A DNA stretch of 64,000 nucleotides from an uncultured Bacteroidales bacterium (GCA_900318445.1 ONKO01000004.1:1-64000); one strand, 5' to 3'. Numbered from the stretch's first letter, positions 52,180 to 62,800 are shown. The notes: generated by a model from the sequence alone, not told the origin. Made by a program: numbers and translations.

Positions 52180-53304
52180 CTATCCCCAGACTTCCCCGGC
52201 CACTTCCTGCACCAGGCGGAGTTTGGCCCACTGCTCCTCTTCGGTGAGGCGGTTGCCAATCTCGCAGGAAGCGAAGCCGCACTGGGGGCTCAGGCACAGG
52301 CGCTCCAGCGGAATATACTCGGCGGCTTTTTCTATGCGCTCCTTGACCAGGGACTTGAACTCCAGGCGGGGAGACTTGGTGGTAATGAGGCCCAGCACCA
52401 CCATCTTGTCTCCGGTCACGTGCTTGAGGGGGCCGAAACCGCCGGAGCGGTCGTCGTCAAACTCCAGATAGTAGGCATCCACGTTTTCTTTCTCAAAGAG
52501 GACCTTGGCCACTTTGTCGTAGGCGCCGGAGTTGGCATAGGTAGAGTGGTAATTGCCGCGGCAAACGTGCGTGTTGATGAACATGTCGGACGGTTTGCCG
52601 GCAATAACCCTATTGTTGATAGCGAGATTCATCTCCTGGATCTCCCTCAGGCCGCCCTCGTCCACGCCCCACATATATACGGCAGCGGGGTCTACCAGCA
52701 TGCCCCAGGTGCAGTCGTCAAACTGGAGCCGGCGGCATCCGGCGGCGTATACGGCCTGGATAAACTGCTGATAGGCTATGACAAGATCATCAATGAGTTC
52801 CTCCTTTTCGGTGTAGTATTTCTGTGTATTCTCCTCGGCAAAGGGCATAATCATCTGCGCCAGGAACTGGGCCGGGGCGGGAATGGTGAGTTTAGCCTCG
52901 GCGTCGGGACCGGCCAGCTCGTTCACAAAGCGGAAGTGGTCGATGAAAGGATGCGTGGCGCCCATGGAAACCTTTCCAGTGAGGAACGTGTCGTCTATCA
53001 TGGCCGTTTCTCCGTGGAACGGGAGACCGGTCTTGGTGGGGGCGTGGTCCACGCCGTTAAACCCCCACATGAAGTCCAGATGCCAGGCCTGACGGCGGAA
53101 CTCACCGTCGGTGACTACCTTGAAGCCCAGTTCTTTTTGCTTGGCGACGAGGGCTGTGATGGCGGCATCCTCCACCTTCTTGAGGTCGAGGGCCGAGATT
53201 GTGCCCGCTGCTTTCCGGGCACGGGCTTCTTTCAGGGCCTGCGGGCGCAGGAAACTGCCCACGAAGTCGGCCCTTTGTGCTGCTTTAAAGGGTTGATTGT
53301 TCAT
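52180..53304 (-). CDS. MetE-like methyltransferase (cobalamin-independent Met synthase family)
   Basis: 374 residues from ATG 53304 (NNQPFKAAQRADFVGSFLRP); ATG 53328 overlaps a promoter-like TACCTTTA and would be too early. Only the C-terminal catalytic half of MetE is present. Zn-site residues can be placed: His-x-Cys in NTHVCRGN, Glu in YYLEFDDD, Cys in QCGFASC. Similar single-domain proteins (YxjG-type) methylate homocysteine with folate or other methyl donors. It fits the nearby metY-metX-thrA operon, though not in the same transcript. Confidence 0.88.
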   Translation of the reverse strand: MNNQPFKAAQRADFVGSFLRPQALKEARARKAAGTISALDLKKVEDAAITALVAKQKELGFKVVTDGEFRRQAWHLDFMWGFNGVDHAPTKTGLPFHGETAMIDDTFLTGKVSMGATHPFIDHFRFVNELAGPDAEAKLTIPAPAQFLAQMIMPFAEENTQKYYTEKEELIDDLVIAYQQFIQAVYAAGCRRLQFDDCTWGMLVDPAAVYMWGVDEGGLREIQEMNLAINNRVIAGKPSDMFINTHVCRGNYHSTYANSGAYDKVAKVLFEKENVDAYYLEFDDDRSGGFGPLKHVTGDKMVVLGLITTKSPRLEFKSLVKERIEKAAEYIPLERLCLSPQCGFASCEIGNRLTEEEQWAKLRLVQEVAGEVWG

Positions 53305-53327
53305 AGAATACACTACTTTGTCTGCCA

Positions 53328-53335
53328 TAAAGGTA
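53328..53335 (-). promoter_or_regulatory. -7-like box TACCTTTA for the MetE-like gene
   Basis: On the minus strand TACCTTTA overlaps the ATG at 53328 and lies 23 bp upstream of ATG 53304, supporting the later start. Confidence 0.5.
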
Positions 53336-53367
53336 CGACAAAACTTGGAAAAAGCAAGGCAAGAATG

Positions 53368-53375
53368 TATATTTG
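53368..53375 (+). promoter_or_regulatory. Bacteroidota -7 box TATATTTG for the esterase gene
   Basis: TATATTTG lies 20 bp before the ATG 53396; CTTGG about 20 bp further upstream could serve as a -33 element. Confidence 0.65.
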
Positions 53376-53395
53376 CGCATGAAAAACTGACTTTT

Positions 53396-54331
53396 ATGCG
53401 CAAAATTGCATTATTTCTGGTTATTCTGACGGTTTCACTCAGCAGCGCAGCCGCCCAGGAAACCTATCTCTTTGCCGAACGTGACACCTGCTCGCTCTAT
53501 ATGGATGTGTTCCGTCCCTCGGAAGGCTCCGTGACTACGTTCGAGGGGCACCCCAAACCCACCGTGCTTTTTGTTTTCGGTGGCGGCTTCATAAGCGGAC
53601 AGCGAACCAATAGCTTTACCCGGCAGTGGTTTCAGCGCCTCAATGACAATGGATACACGCTGGTCACCATCGATTACCGGCTGGGTATGAAGGGATTCAA
53701 GGTGGGAAAAGGCATCAAGGGAGCCCTGCAGGCCAGCGACCGTTTCTTCCTCTCCCAGCAGGTGGGTGTAGAGGACCTCTTCTCCGCCATCAGCTTCCTG
53801 GATGAGAACAAGGAAGAACTGGGAATAGACCCTGCCAACCTGGTGGTTGCCGGCAGCAGCGCCGGTGCCATCATTGCCCAGGCTGCAGAATACGATATTC
53901 TCTGTGGCCGTACCGAAGGTCTTCCGGAAGGCTTTCAGTTCAAGGGCGTCATGGCTTTTGCCGGTGCCGTCATCAGCACTAGCGGAGAACCCAAGTACAA
54001 GCAGGCCCCCTGCCCGGTCCTCATGCTGCACGGCACGGCCGACCAAGCTGTCGCCTATCACAAGCTTTCCGCTGGCGGCCGCGGCATCTGGGGCAGTGAC
54101 TTCCTGGCCGCCCAGTGGGCCAAGAAGGGGTACAAAGGTTATTGCATCTACCGCTTCCAGGACCGCACGCACGATGTCGCTTCCTATATGAACTACCTGT
54201 GGGATCTGGAACAGGCCTTCCTGGAAAAGAATGTCATCCTGGGTATAGCCCGTACTGTTGACGCCACGGTGGACGATCCCTCTCTCCCTTCCTGGGGCCA
54301 GGTAAGTCTGGACAGTATCTACCGCAGATAG
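53396..54331 (+). CDS. Secreted alpha/beta-hydrolase (carboxylesterase)
   Basis: 311 residues from ATG 53396 with a signal peptide (about 1-22, ending SAAAQ). The oxyanion-hole FGGGFISG (about 62) and nucleophile elbow GSSAGA (Ser about 153) are typical of esterase/lipase BD-FAE-type enzymes; HGTADQAVAY carries an Asp and TRTHDVASY a His. It probably acts in the periplasm on small esters. It is convergent with the fusion phosphodiesterase and separated from it by a large inverted repeat. Confidence 0.85.
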   Translation: MRKIALFLVILTVSLSSAAAQETYLFAERDTCSLYMDVFRPSEGSVTTFEGHPKPTVLFVFGGGFISGQRTNSFTRQWFQRLNDNGYTLVTIDYRLGMKGFKVGKGIKGALQASDRFFLSQQVGVEDLFSAISFLDENKEELGIDPANLVVAGSSAGAIIAQAAEYDILCGRTEGLPEGFQFKGVMAFAGAVISTSGEPKYKQAPCPVLMLHGTADQAVAYHKLSAGGRGIWGSDFLAAQWAKKGYKGYCIYRFQDRTHDVASYMNYLWDLEQAFLEKNVILGIARTVDATVDDPSLPSWGQVSLDSIYRR

Positions 54332-54340
54332 TACGAACAA

Positions 54341-54426
54341 AAGCATAATTCACGGCAAATCCCGCTTAAGATCGTCAGTAGTGACGGACAAAAGCGGGAT
54401 TTGCCGTAAATTATGCTTAAGATCGT
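54341..54426. repeat. 27-bp-arm inverted repeat with 11-bp direct repeats
   Basis: Arms 54341-54367 and 54392-54418 are reverse complements with one mismatch. Each is followed by CTTAAGATCGT (54365-54375 and 54416-54426, overlapping the arm ends). The loop contains a small hairpin (CGTCA/TGACG, 54373-54386). It fills the gap between two convergent genes and has no T-run on either side. Confidence 0.85.
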
Positions 54427-54450
54427 AAGGGGGCGCCGCCGCACGGGCCG

Positions 54451-56721
54451 CTACCTTCTTTCCCGCACTACGCTGACAAGGCGGTCGGGGTAGTTGGAGA
54501 TGATGGCGTCGGAGCCCACCTCCACCATGCGTGCGATGTCGTCGGGCTCATCCACGGTCCAGGGAACTACCTTGATGCCCAGGCCGTGGCAGTAGGCTAC
54601 GTTGGTGCGGGTGACTACCTCGAAGTTGGGGGACCACCACGTGGGCGTGAAGCTGATCTTGGAGAGAATGTCCACAATGTCGTCCTGGTTTTCGGTGAGG
54701 TAGGAAAGGACCACCTGGGGCCACTTTTTGTGGATGTATTCCAGGGAACGGACGTCGAAGCTCTGCACGACCAGTCTGTCTCCGAGGTTCTTGGAAAGAA
54801 GGAGCGGAATGCATACGTCGCAGAACTCTTTGTAGTCTGGCCACTGTACGCCTTCCCCTTTCCCGGTCTTGGACTTGATCTCAATGTTGTAGCGGAAAGC
54901 CGAGAGCCCCTTCTCACGCGCATAGTTCTCCGTGAAGTCAATCAGGGCCGAAGCCAGCGGCTTGTGCTCCTCCACCTTTCTCTGGGCGGGCCAGCGGTCT
55001 ACCGGGCGCAGTCCCACATCGTACTTGGCAATGCTGTCATAGGGCATTTTGTAAAGGTACTCCTTTGGATCCTCCTTCTGGATAAAGGTTCCGTCCGGGC
55101 GGATGGAATAGCGAGAGTGGAAGTAGTTGTCGTGGGATACCACAACCTCTCCGTCGGCGCTGAGCTGGAGGTCGAATTCCAGCGTGTTCACATGGAGGTC
55201 CATGGCGTTTTTCATGGACGATACCGTATTCTCCGGCATGAGGCCTGCGCCGCCGCGGTGCGCCTGCAGGTCTATGTAGGAACGGTTGGAGAGGTCGAAG
55301 GTGTGGCTCCACTCGCGTCCGTCGGGGGCTTTCACCACCATGACCACGGTGGAAGCATACTGCGAGGGCTCTGCGGCATAGAAATGCCACATGGGCTCGG
55401 GTTTCTTGTAGCCGGGAATCTTGGAGGCGTCTCCCTTGTACACGCCCACAATCTCGTCGCGGTAGTCGGGGGAAATCTCCTGCACCAGGCTGGCCTTTCC
55501 CTTATAGACACCGTCTTCGTACCATTCCACGCTCCAGGAAGCATCGGCCATCCATACATTGGCGAGGACGGCATTGGGGTGGAGGGGTGCCTTGCCCATG
55601 CCGATGAACTGCACCTGGAAGGTATCGGGATAGTCCAGGTTGTGCCACTGCCAGTCCACCTTTCCGTCTACGGAAGAGATGACCTGGTAGCCGCGCGGGG
55701 TGCCGTCCTTGCACCAGTCGGTGGCCCACCAGGCACCGCCCAGGGCAGCTGCGTTGTGGTCGGTGACAAAGTCGTTCACGGCCACGGTATTCATGATGTG
55801 CGTGTGACCGGAGAGGATATCTACGTAATAACCCTCCAGGATCTCCAGCATTTTGCCGGCGTTCTCGATGTCCTTGCTCTTGCGCGGGAACAGGAAGCGG
55901 ATGGGGCTGTGCTGGGCCATATAGATGTGCGTGCCCTTGGGAACATAGGCGAGGAGCCCTTTCACGAAGTCCAGGGTCTCCTGCGGATATCCTTCCTTAT
56001 AATTATTGGAAGACTTGCCGGGGTCTTCGTTGCCGCTGGCCTTGAAGATGAGGTTCTCTACGCCAATCACAAGGTCCCGGCCCAGCCAGAAGGCATAGTT
56101 GTACGGGCCGAAGGCGGCCTCGTAGGCAGCCCCGGCGGCTACACCGCTCTTGTTCTGGATGTGGTCGTGGTTGCCGATGACGGAGTAGAAGGGAATGCCG
56201 GTGGTGGCGATGGCCTCCTTGTAGGCATCGAACATCTCCAGTTTGTTCCAGGCAATGTCTCCAAGGGCGATGCCCACGGTGGGGCGCTCTGCACTGTACT
56301 TTTTGCTCATGCCCTGCAGGTCTCCGAGCGGGCGGCCCAGGAAGCGCTTAAGGTGTTTCTGGTTCTGCATCTGCGGGTCCGACACCGAGAAAAGGGTGTA
56401 GTCGGAGCCCTCCCCGAAGGGCTGCAGTGAAAAGTCGAAGGTCTTGTTGCCGGCGACGGGCAGGTAGAACTGCGGCGCGCCCGAAGAGAAATCGGCCACA
56501 TAGCCGGAAGGCGTGATGACAAAGACATAGCGGGCTTCCTTGTGGGTGTCCAGGGTGAAGCTGCCATCGGCCTGCGTGGTGGTGAAACGGTATCCGTCGC
56601 TGACGACGACTCCCGCGAGGGCCTTTCCGTCGCACTGGACGCTGCCTTTAACCTTCTTTGCCTGAAGCGGGAACGCCAGGAAAAGAAGGCCGATGACAAT
56701 GCTGTAAAATAGCTTCTTCAT
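54451..56721 (-). CDS. Calcineurin-like phosphoesterase fused to a GDPD domain
   Basis: 756 residues with a signal peptide (about 1-21). An N-terminal beta-sandwich (about 22-110) precedes a calcineurin-like metallophosphoesterase (about 130-335; GDIAWN, GNHDH, SGHTHIMN) and a beta-rich MetallophosC-type region. From about residue 482, LQAHRGGAGLMPENT and EFDLQLSADGEVVVSHDN form a complete glycerophosphodiester phosphodiesterase domain to the C-terminus. The two halves could act in series: phosphodiester to monoester, then to alcohol and phosphate. The calcineurin half resembles the separate lipoprotein at 57888. It is 12 bp from the SGNH gene, with which it should be co-transcribed. Confidence 0.92.
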   Translation of the reverse strand: MKKLFYSIVIGLLFLAFPLQAKKVKGSVQCDGKALAGVVVSDGYRFTTTQADGSFTLDTHKEARYVFVITPSGYVADFSSGAPQFYLPVAGNKTFDFSLQPFGEGSDYTLFSVSDPQMQNQKHLKRFLGRPLGDLQGMSKKYSAERPTVGIALGDIAWNKLEMFDAYKEAIATTGIPFYSVIGNHDHIQNKSGVAAGAAYEAAFGPYNYAFWLGRDLVIGVENLIFKASGNEDPGKSSNNYKEGYPQETLDFVKGLLAYVPKGTHIYMAQHSPIRFLFPRKSKDIENAGKMLEILEGYYVDILSGHTHIMNTVAVNDFVTDHNAAALGGAWWATDWCKDGTPRGYQVISSVDGKVDWQWHNLDYPDTFQVQFIGMGKAPLHPNAVLANVWMADASWSVEWYEDGVYKGKASLVQEISPDYRDEIVGVYKGDASKIPGYKKPEPMWHFYAAEPSQYASTVVMVVKAPDGREWSHTFDLSNRSYIDLQAHRGGAGLMPENTVSSMKNAMDLHVNTLEFDLQLSADGEVVVSHDNYFHSRYSIRPDGTFIQKEDPKEYLYKMPYDSIAKYDVGLRPVDRWPAQRKVEEHKPLASALIDFTENYAREKGLSAFRYNIEIKSKTGKGEGVQWPDYKEFCDVCIPLLLSKNLGDRLVVQSFDVRSLEYIHKKWPQVVLSYLTENQDDIVDILSKISFTPTWWSPNFEVVTRTNVAYCHGLGIKVVPWTVDEPDDIARMVEVGSDAIISNYPDRLVSVVRERR

Positions 56722-56733
56722 ATATTTAAGGTA

Positions 56734-57813
56734 TTACTCTATTCCGTATTTGCGAAGGATGGCCATGACGGGTTCCTCGATGGAACGGGCCCAAAGGGTG
56801 TATCCGTGGTTGTCGGGGTGGATGCCGTCCACCGTGCTCTCGTGGTCCGGCGAGGTGGCGCAGGGATGGATATAGTAAACGTCCGGATACTTGGCGCAGG
56901 CGATGGCCATGAGGCTGTCGGCGCAGGCGATGCGGTCGCTTTCCTTCTTGGCTGCGGCCGTATCAAAATTGCGGCCTTCGCGGTAAATGGTGCGCTGGAA
57001 GATAAGGGGCTTTCCGGGATGGGCCGATACCATGCGCTCGATGAAGGGGAAAAGGCGCTCCTGGATTTCCTCCACCGTAGGATTGGAGAAGGAGTCAAAG
57101 ATAAAGGCGTCCACGGGGGCATCGGCCAGGGCGGCGGCAAAGTACGGCTGCAACTTTGAGTTGCCGCTGCATCCCAGGCTCAGGAGCTGGATGCCGGTGT
57201 GACGGGCGAACTGGGCCGGGTAGGTCATGCCCGGGCGGGAGGTGCTTATCCCATGGGTGAAGCTGGAGCCGAAGATGCCCACGCGGTGGCGGAAGGGGTT
57301 TTCCAGGGCTTCCAGGACAGCGCCCTTTTCTACGCCAATCTGGACGGAATACTCCTCGCTGAGCAGCGGCAGGTACAGCAGGCACTCGTGCAGGGTGCCG
57401 TCCAGGGCCGATGCGAGGTTCACGTCCTCGTACCTCCGGTTGCGGGGACCGTCTGCAGCCCAAAGCCACTGGCCGTCCTTGTCGCGGATGTAAAGGTCAT
57501 AGCCCGAAGCGCTGATTCCCATGGTATTGGAGGGATTCTCCATTTCTCCGAAGCGCGTCTTGATGCGGATAACCTTTGAATTGGTGCGGAATGCGACGGC
57601 GATGCCGGCCGATTCCCGCACCTGCCGGTTTTCGGATTTTGTGAATCCTTTATACTTGACGGTGTCTACCCGGTGATACGGGTTGGGCGTGTCGGGGAAC
57701 AGTTTCCCAACTAACGTAAGGTCAGATGCTTCGGTGTAGCGGAGGTCCTGGGCGAAGGCGGGGGAGAGGGCCAGGAAAGCGGCCAGAATGAGGGTGGCGA
57801 CGGTTTTTTTCAT
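56734..57813 (-). CDS. SGNH/GDSL-type esterase with GxDLY domain
   Basis: 359 residues, exported (signal peptide about 1-21, ending AFAQ). The N-terminal ~150 residues carry the SGYDLYI motif of the GxDLY domain; the C-terminal SGNH hydrolase has the nucleophile in IFGSSFTHG (about 182) and the Asp-x-x-His pair in VDGIHPDNHG (about 333). Such esterases remove acyl groups from sugars or lipids outside the cytoplasm. It sits first in a two-gene operon with the phosphoesterase-GDPD fusion, suggesting one substrate bearing both ester and phosphodiester bonds. Confidence 0.9.
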   Translation of the reverse strand: MKKTVATLILAAFLALSPAFAQDLRYTEASDLTLVGKLFPDTPNPYHRVDTVKYKGFTKSENRQVRESAGIAVAFRTNSKVIRIKTRFGEMENPSNTMGISASGYDLYIRDKDGQWLWAADGPRNRRYEDVNLASALDGTLHECLLYLPLLSEEYSVQIGVEKGAVLEALENPFRHRVGIFGSSFTHGISTSRPGMTYPAQFARHTGIQLLSLGCSGNSKLQPYFAAALADAPVDAFIFDSFSNPTVEEIQERLFPFIERMVSAHPGKPLIFQRTIYREGRNFDTAAAKKESDRIACADSLMAIACAKYPDVYYIHPCATSPDHESTVDGIHPDNHGYTLWARSIEEPVMAILRKYGIE

Positions 57814-57837
57814 TACGAATTATGAGTTTTAGGTGAC

Positions 57838-57845
57838 CAAAGTTA
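57838..57845 (-). promoter_or_regulatory. Bacteroidota -7 box TAACTTTG for the SGNH-GDPD operon
   Basis: On the minus strand TAACTTTG is 24 bp upstream of the SGNH gene's start codon. Confidence 0.6.
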
Positions 57846-57857
57846 GTAAATAATTCG

Positions 57858-57865
57858 TAACTTTA
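57858..57865 (+). promoter_or_regulatory. -7-like box TAACTTTA for the phosphoesterase lipoprotein
   Basis: TAACTTTA lies 22 bp before ATG 57888. It is only 12 bp from the opposing box, so the two halves of the locus may be controlled from one intergenic region. Confidence 0.5.
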
Positions 57866-57887
57866 CACCGAAAAACTGTGTTTTGAA

Positions 57888-59846
57888 ATGAAGAAGCTGA
57901 CCTGTGTAACCGTCTTTTTCCTAACCACATTCTTCTCCCTGCTTTTCCTGCATGCCTGTGGCAGCAAGGATAACCCCGATTCCGGAGGCGCGTCTGTCAA
58001 TGACGTCCAGTTTACTGTTCCCGACAAAATGGATATCCCCTATGGGGCCGAAACCATCCGTTTTCACGTGCAGTTTGGGAAGAAGCCCGTGGCTGGTGAC
58101 CAGATTGTCCTGGGCTCTCTTGCGCCTTGTCCCATAACAGACATCAAGGACTCCGAATTCAAGGTGAATATCTCTTCGCTCTGGGGCGGTTCCCTCGTGA
58201 GTGGGAAGTATACCGTTTCCATCCGGCGCGGCAGTGTCTCCCAGAAAAGGGGAGAAATGCAGATTACCGTGGGCGCGCAGGAAGGAGATGTCCTGAAGCC
58301 GGCCGATGGTGCCACTGTCTATGGCAAGGTCCTGTGCGATGGAACCGGCGTGGCTGGTGTGAGCGTTTCGGACGGAGAAGAAGTAGTCCGTACCGACAAG
58401 GACGGTGTCTATCAGCTCAAGTCCAAGAAATATCACAAATACGTGTTTGTGAGCGTCCCGTCCGGATATGAGCCTTTCCGCCAGGGAATCCTTCCCGTTA
58501 TCCATACCCAGCTGGAAAAAGCCGCTTCGGTAGCGGAGCGGGTAGATTTCCAGCTTAAGAAAGTGGAAGGCCAGGACAATTACACCATGCTCATGCTGGG
58601 AGACATCCACCTTGCCAACCGTACCGGGGACCGCAATCAGTTCAAGTCCTTTGTCAATGACATCAACGCGTACCGTTCCAAACTCTCCGGCCCGGTGTAT
58701 GCCCTTACCCTTGGCGACATGACCTGGGACCTGTACTGGGAAGTGAACAATTACGGATATAAGGATTACCTGGCCGATGCCAAGGCCATCGCGGACCTCA
58801 CCATCTACCAGACCATCGGCAACCACGACCACAGCATGTACCAGGTGGGGGATTACAATACCGTAGAAGAGTACAAGAAGGTCATTGGCCCCACTTACTA
58901 CTCCTTCAATATAGGTAAGGTCCATTACGTTGTGCTGGACGACGTCGAGTGCACTAACAGCAAACCCACGACGGACGAAAAGGGAAACGCCTGCTATGTT
59001 CGCGAGTACAATGCCAACCTGGTGCAGCAGCAGTACGATTGGCTGGCTAAAGACCTTTCCTATGTGGATGCCGCTACGCCCATCGTGGTAGCCATGCACA
59101 TTCCCCTGTACAACGACAACGGAAGTGCCCGCATGGAAGGTGCCTCCAGGCTGGCCCAGATCCTGTCGGCCTATCCTGAGGCCCATGTGTACACCGCCCA
59201 TACCCATACTATATATAATGTAGACAAAACAGCCTCGGGCCACATCTTCGAGCACAACGCCGGCTCCATCTGTGGAACCTGGTGGTGGAGCGCGCAGGAA
59301 ACCCCCGGCATCCATATCGGCCAGGACGGTTCTCCCGGCGGATATTCCGTAGTGAACGTGGCCGGAACCAGCTTCTCCTGGCAGTACAAGGCTACGGGTT
59401 CCGATATTGACAGGCAGTTCCGCACCTACGACCGCAACAGCATCTCCATTACGGCTTCCCAGTATGTGCCGAATGCCGATGCTTCCCATCAGGCCGATTT
59501 CGAGCCCGGTTTCTGGAGCACATCCAGCTCGGCCAACGAAGTGTATATCAATGTCTGGAACTGGGATCCCTCCTGGAAAGTGGAAGTGAAAGAAGGCGGG
59601 AAGGCCCTTACCGTAAGCAAAGTGAAGGCTTACGACCCGCTTCATCTGGTGGCCTATACGGCCAAGCGTCTTAACAAGAACAAGACGGCCAGTTTCGCCA
59701 CCACCGAGAACAGACATATGTTCAAGGTGACGGCTTCCAGTGCCAGCTCTTCCCTCGAGATTAAAGTGACTGACCGCTTTGGCAATGTGTACACGGAAAC
59801 CATGTCGCGTCCCAAGGCGTTCAATACCGATATCTATCAAAACTAA
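57888..59846 (+). CDS. Calcineurin-like phosphoesterase lipoprotein
   Basis: 652 residues with a lipoprotein signal ending LLFLHAC (Cys about 24). Two beta-sandwich domains at the N-terminus (about 40-220) are followed by a metallophosphoesterase (about 230-470; LGDIHLAN, GNHDHSM, HTHTIYN) and a beta-rich C-terminus (MetallophosC-like). It lacks the GDPD half seen in the 54451 gene but its central part has the same layout. It is divergent from the SGNH operon and directly precedes SusC (17 bp), so it is likely an outer-membrane surface enzyme of this locus. Confidence 0.92.
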   Translation: MKKLTCVTVFFLTTFFSLLFLHACGSKDNPDSGGASVNDVQFTVPDKMDIPYGAETIRFHVQFGKKPVAGDQIVLGSLAPCPITDIKDSEFKVNISSLWGGSLVSGKYTVSIRRGSVSQKRGEMQITVGAQEGDVLKPADGATVYGKVLCDGTGVAGVSVSDGEEVVRTDKDGVYQLKSKKYHKYVFVSVPSGYEPFRQGILPVIHTQLEKAASVAERVDFQLKKVEGQDNYTMLMLGDIHLANRTGDRNQFKSFVNDINAYRSKLSGPVYALTLGDMTWDLYWEVNNYGYKDYLADAKAIADLTIYQTIGNHDHSMYQVGDYNTVEEYKKVIGPTYYSFNIGKVHYVVLDDVECTNSKPTTDEKGNACYVREYNANLVQQQYDWLAKDLSYVDAATPIVVAMHIPLYNDNGSARMEGASRLAQILSAYPEAHVYTAHTHTIYNVDKTASGHIFEHNAGSICGTWWWSAQETPGIHIGQDGSPGGYSVVNVAGTSFSWQYKATGSDIDRQFRTYDRNSISITASQYVPNADASHQADFEPGFWSTSSSANEVYINVWNWDPSWKVEVKEGGKALTVSKVKAYDPLHLVAYTAKRLNKNKTASFATTENRHMFKVTASSASSSLEIKVTDRFGNVYTETMSRPKAFNTDIYQN

Positions 59847-59863
59847 ACCAATACTACAGCCTC

Positions 59864-62800
59864 ATGAAACAGATTAAACCAATTCTTGTTTCTGTGGTTC
59901 TGACCCTGGCCGCATGCTTTGGCATGTTTGCCCAAAACCAGCGTACATCCGTGTCCGGCGTGGTGAAAGACTCCGCCGGAATCCCTGTGGTGGGCGCTGT
60001 GGTCATGGTGTCCGGAACCAACAACGCTACCGTCACCGAAGCGGACGGCGGCTATACACTCCGCGTCCCGGCAGGCGAAGTGTCCCTGGAAGTGTCCTGC
60101 CTGGGATATGTAACACAAACCATCCAGGTCCCCGCCGCCCAGGGCAGCATGGATGTTACCCTCCAGGAGGATAACATGATGCTGGAAGAGACGGTGGTGG
60201 TAGGTTACGGCGTCCAGAAGAAGGTGAACCTTACCGGTGCCGTCACGGCCGTCGATGCCAAGGAACTGGAAGACCGTACCACCCACAGCCTCACCAACAT
60301 GCTGCAGGGTGCCGTTCCCGGTCTCAACATCTCGACCTCGGCCGGTAACCCCGGCAGTGCCGGTTCCCTCAACATCCGCGGTATCACCTCCATCAACGAG
60401 GCAGACCCGCTGGTGCTCATCGACGGTACCGAGGGTGACCTCTCCCGCGTGAACCCTTCGGATGTAGCCAACATTTCCGTGATCAAGGATGCTGCGGCTG
60501 CCGCCATTTACGGTGCCCGCGCTGCCTATGGCGTTATCCTCGTCACCACCAAATCCGGTGATGACAAGGGCGGCAAGGCCAAGGTTCGTTACAGCGGACG
60601 CTTCGGCTGGGAAGAGCCTACCGTTTCCACCGACTTTGAAACCCGCGGTTACTGGTCGGTATACACGGTGGATAAGTTCTGGGCCAGCGACGCCGGCAAG
60701 AACTACACCAACTACACGGCCCACGACATGGCCGAGCTCCTCGCCCGCGTGAACGACGTGACGGAGAATCCCGAACGCCCCTGGGTGGTGGAGGAAGTCC
60801 GTAACGGCCGCAAGCAGTGGATTTACTACGCCAACACCGACTGGTACCATGAGCTCTACAACGACCAGCATCCCGTTCAGCAGCACAACATTTCCGTGAC
60901 CGGTGGCAACAAGGACGTGAAGTACTACCTCTCCGGTGCCTTCGACCGCCAGACCGGTGTCATCAAGATGAATCCGGATATGTTCCGCAAGTATAACCTC
61001 AGAGCCAAGATTGACGCCCGTCTCAATAAGTACATGCGTCTTTCCAACAACACTGCGTTCTATACTTCTACCTACGATTATCCCGGTGGCAGCAGCATCC
61101 AGGATTCCTTTGCCTATGCGTCCCGTCACGCCCTGGCTTCCTTCCCGCTGCAGAATCCGGACGGAAGCTGGCTCTATGCCACTCCGCTCATCGGCTACAA
61201 CGTGGCCAATGGCCGTCACCTGGTATTCGGCGAGGGAAAGCACCGCAACGAGCAGATCAAGAGCGACTTCTCCAACACCACTGAGCTCAAGATCACCCCT
61301 ACGAAGCACTTTACCCTCACGGCCAACTACACCTACCGGCTCTACCAGAACCGCAACCAGTACCGCAGCGTCAACTTCAAGTATCGCCGCTATCCCGACG
61401 CTGACTACGAGTACTATACTTCCGGTGCCGGTGAAGACTCCCTGGAGGAGGCCATCAGCACCTATCAGCGCCACACGACCAACGTGTTCGGCACCTATGA
61501 CAATACATTTGCCGATGCCCATCATCTGACAGTGACCGGCGGTATGAACATGGAGCACTGGATGAGCAAGAGCGTCGGTGCCATCGGCAAGAATCTTCAG
61601 TCCGAGACCCTGAACGACCTCAATCTGGTGGGTCCCGACGCCACCGGCGCCATCGTGACCGAGGTTTCCGGCGGCCAGAACGAATATGCCATTATGGGCT
61701 TCTTCGGCCGTGTCAACTATGATTACAAGGAACGTTATCTCGTTGAACTCTCCGGCCGATATGACGGTACTTCCCGTTTCCGCGAAGGCCATCAGTGGGG
61801 CTTCTTCCCGTCAGTCTCCCTGGGCTGGAGAATTTCGGAGGAACCGTTCTTCGCTCCTGCCCGCCGCGTGGTGGATAACCTCAAGCTGCGTGCATCGTAC
61901 GGTAACCTGGGCAACCAGGTGGTCCGCACATCGGGTGGTTCCCAGAACTACTACGCCTATCTTCGCAAGATTTCCATTGGCGACTTTGGAGCCTACACCT
62001 TCGGTGAGGGCAACTCCATGGCCAAGTATTCTACGCTGGGTGCTCCCGTAGATGCCGATCTTACCTGGGAGACTTCCCGCCAGTACAACGTGGGTGTGGA
62101 CTTCGCCGCTTTCCGCAACCGCCTCACCTTTACCGGTGAAGTGTACCAGCGCCAGACGCTGAACATGCTCACGGCCGGTCCTGACATCCCGGCTACCTTC
62201 GGCGCCGCTTCTCCCCAGACCAATGCCGCAGACCTCAAGACCACCGGTTACGAGCTCTCGCTGGGCTGGAGAGACGAGTTCAAGCTCTTTGGCAAGCCTT
62301 TTGGCTATGGCATCCGCGCTACCCTCAGTGACTACCGCACGTATATCACCCGCTTCAACAATCCCACCAAGCTGCTGAGCATGAGCTATTACGAAGGCAT
62401 GCGCGTGGGCGATATCTGGGGCTTCGAAGTGGACGGCCTGTTCAAGACCGACGAAGAGGCGCAGCAGTATTGCAGCGAGGTTGTGGACCTCGGAAGCTAC
62501 ATCAAGAACCGTATGACCGGCGGCTTCCTGGCTGGTGACCTCCGTTTCTTGGACCTCGATAACGATGGCCATTACCAGATTGACGCCAACGGCAAGTTTG
62601 TCCTGGACGAGAACGGAAACAAGGTTCTCCTCCCGGAAGACCAGTGGCGCGTGAATACCCTGGGAATCGGCAGCAATACCGCCGACGATCCCGGTGACCG
62701 CAAGATCCTTGGTAACTCCCTGCCCAGCCTCCAGTACGGCATTACGCTCAACTTTGACTACATGGGCTTCGACGTGTCGGCCTTCTTCCAGGGAACCGGT

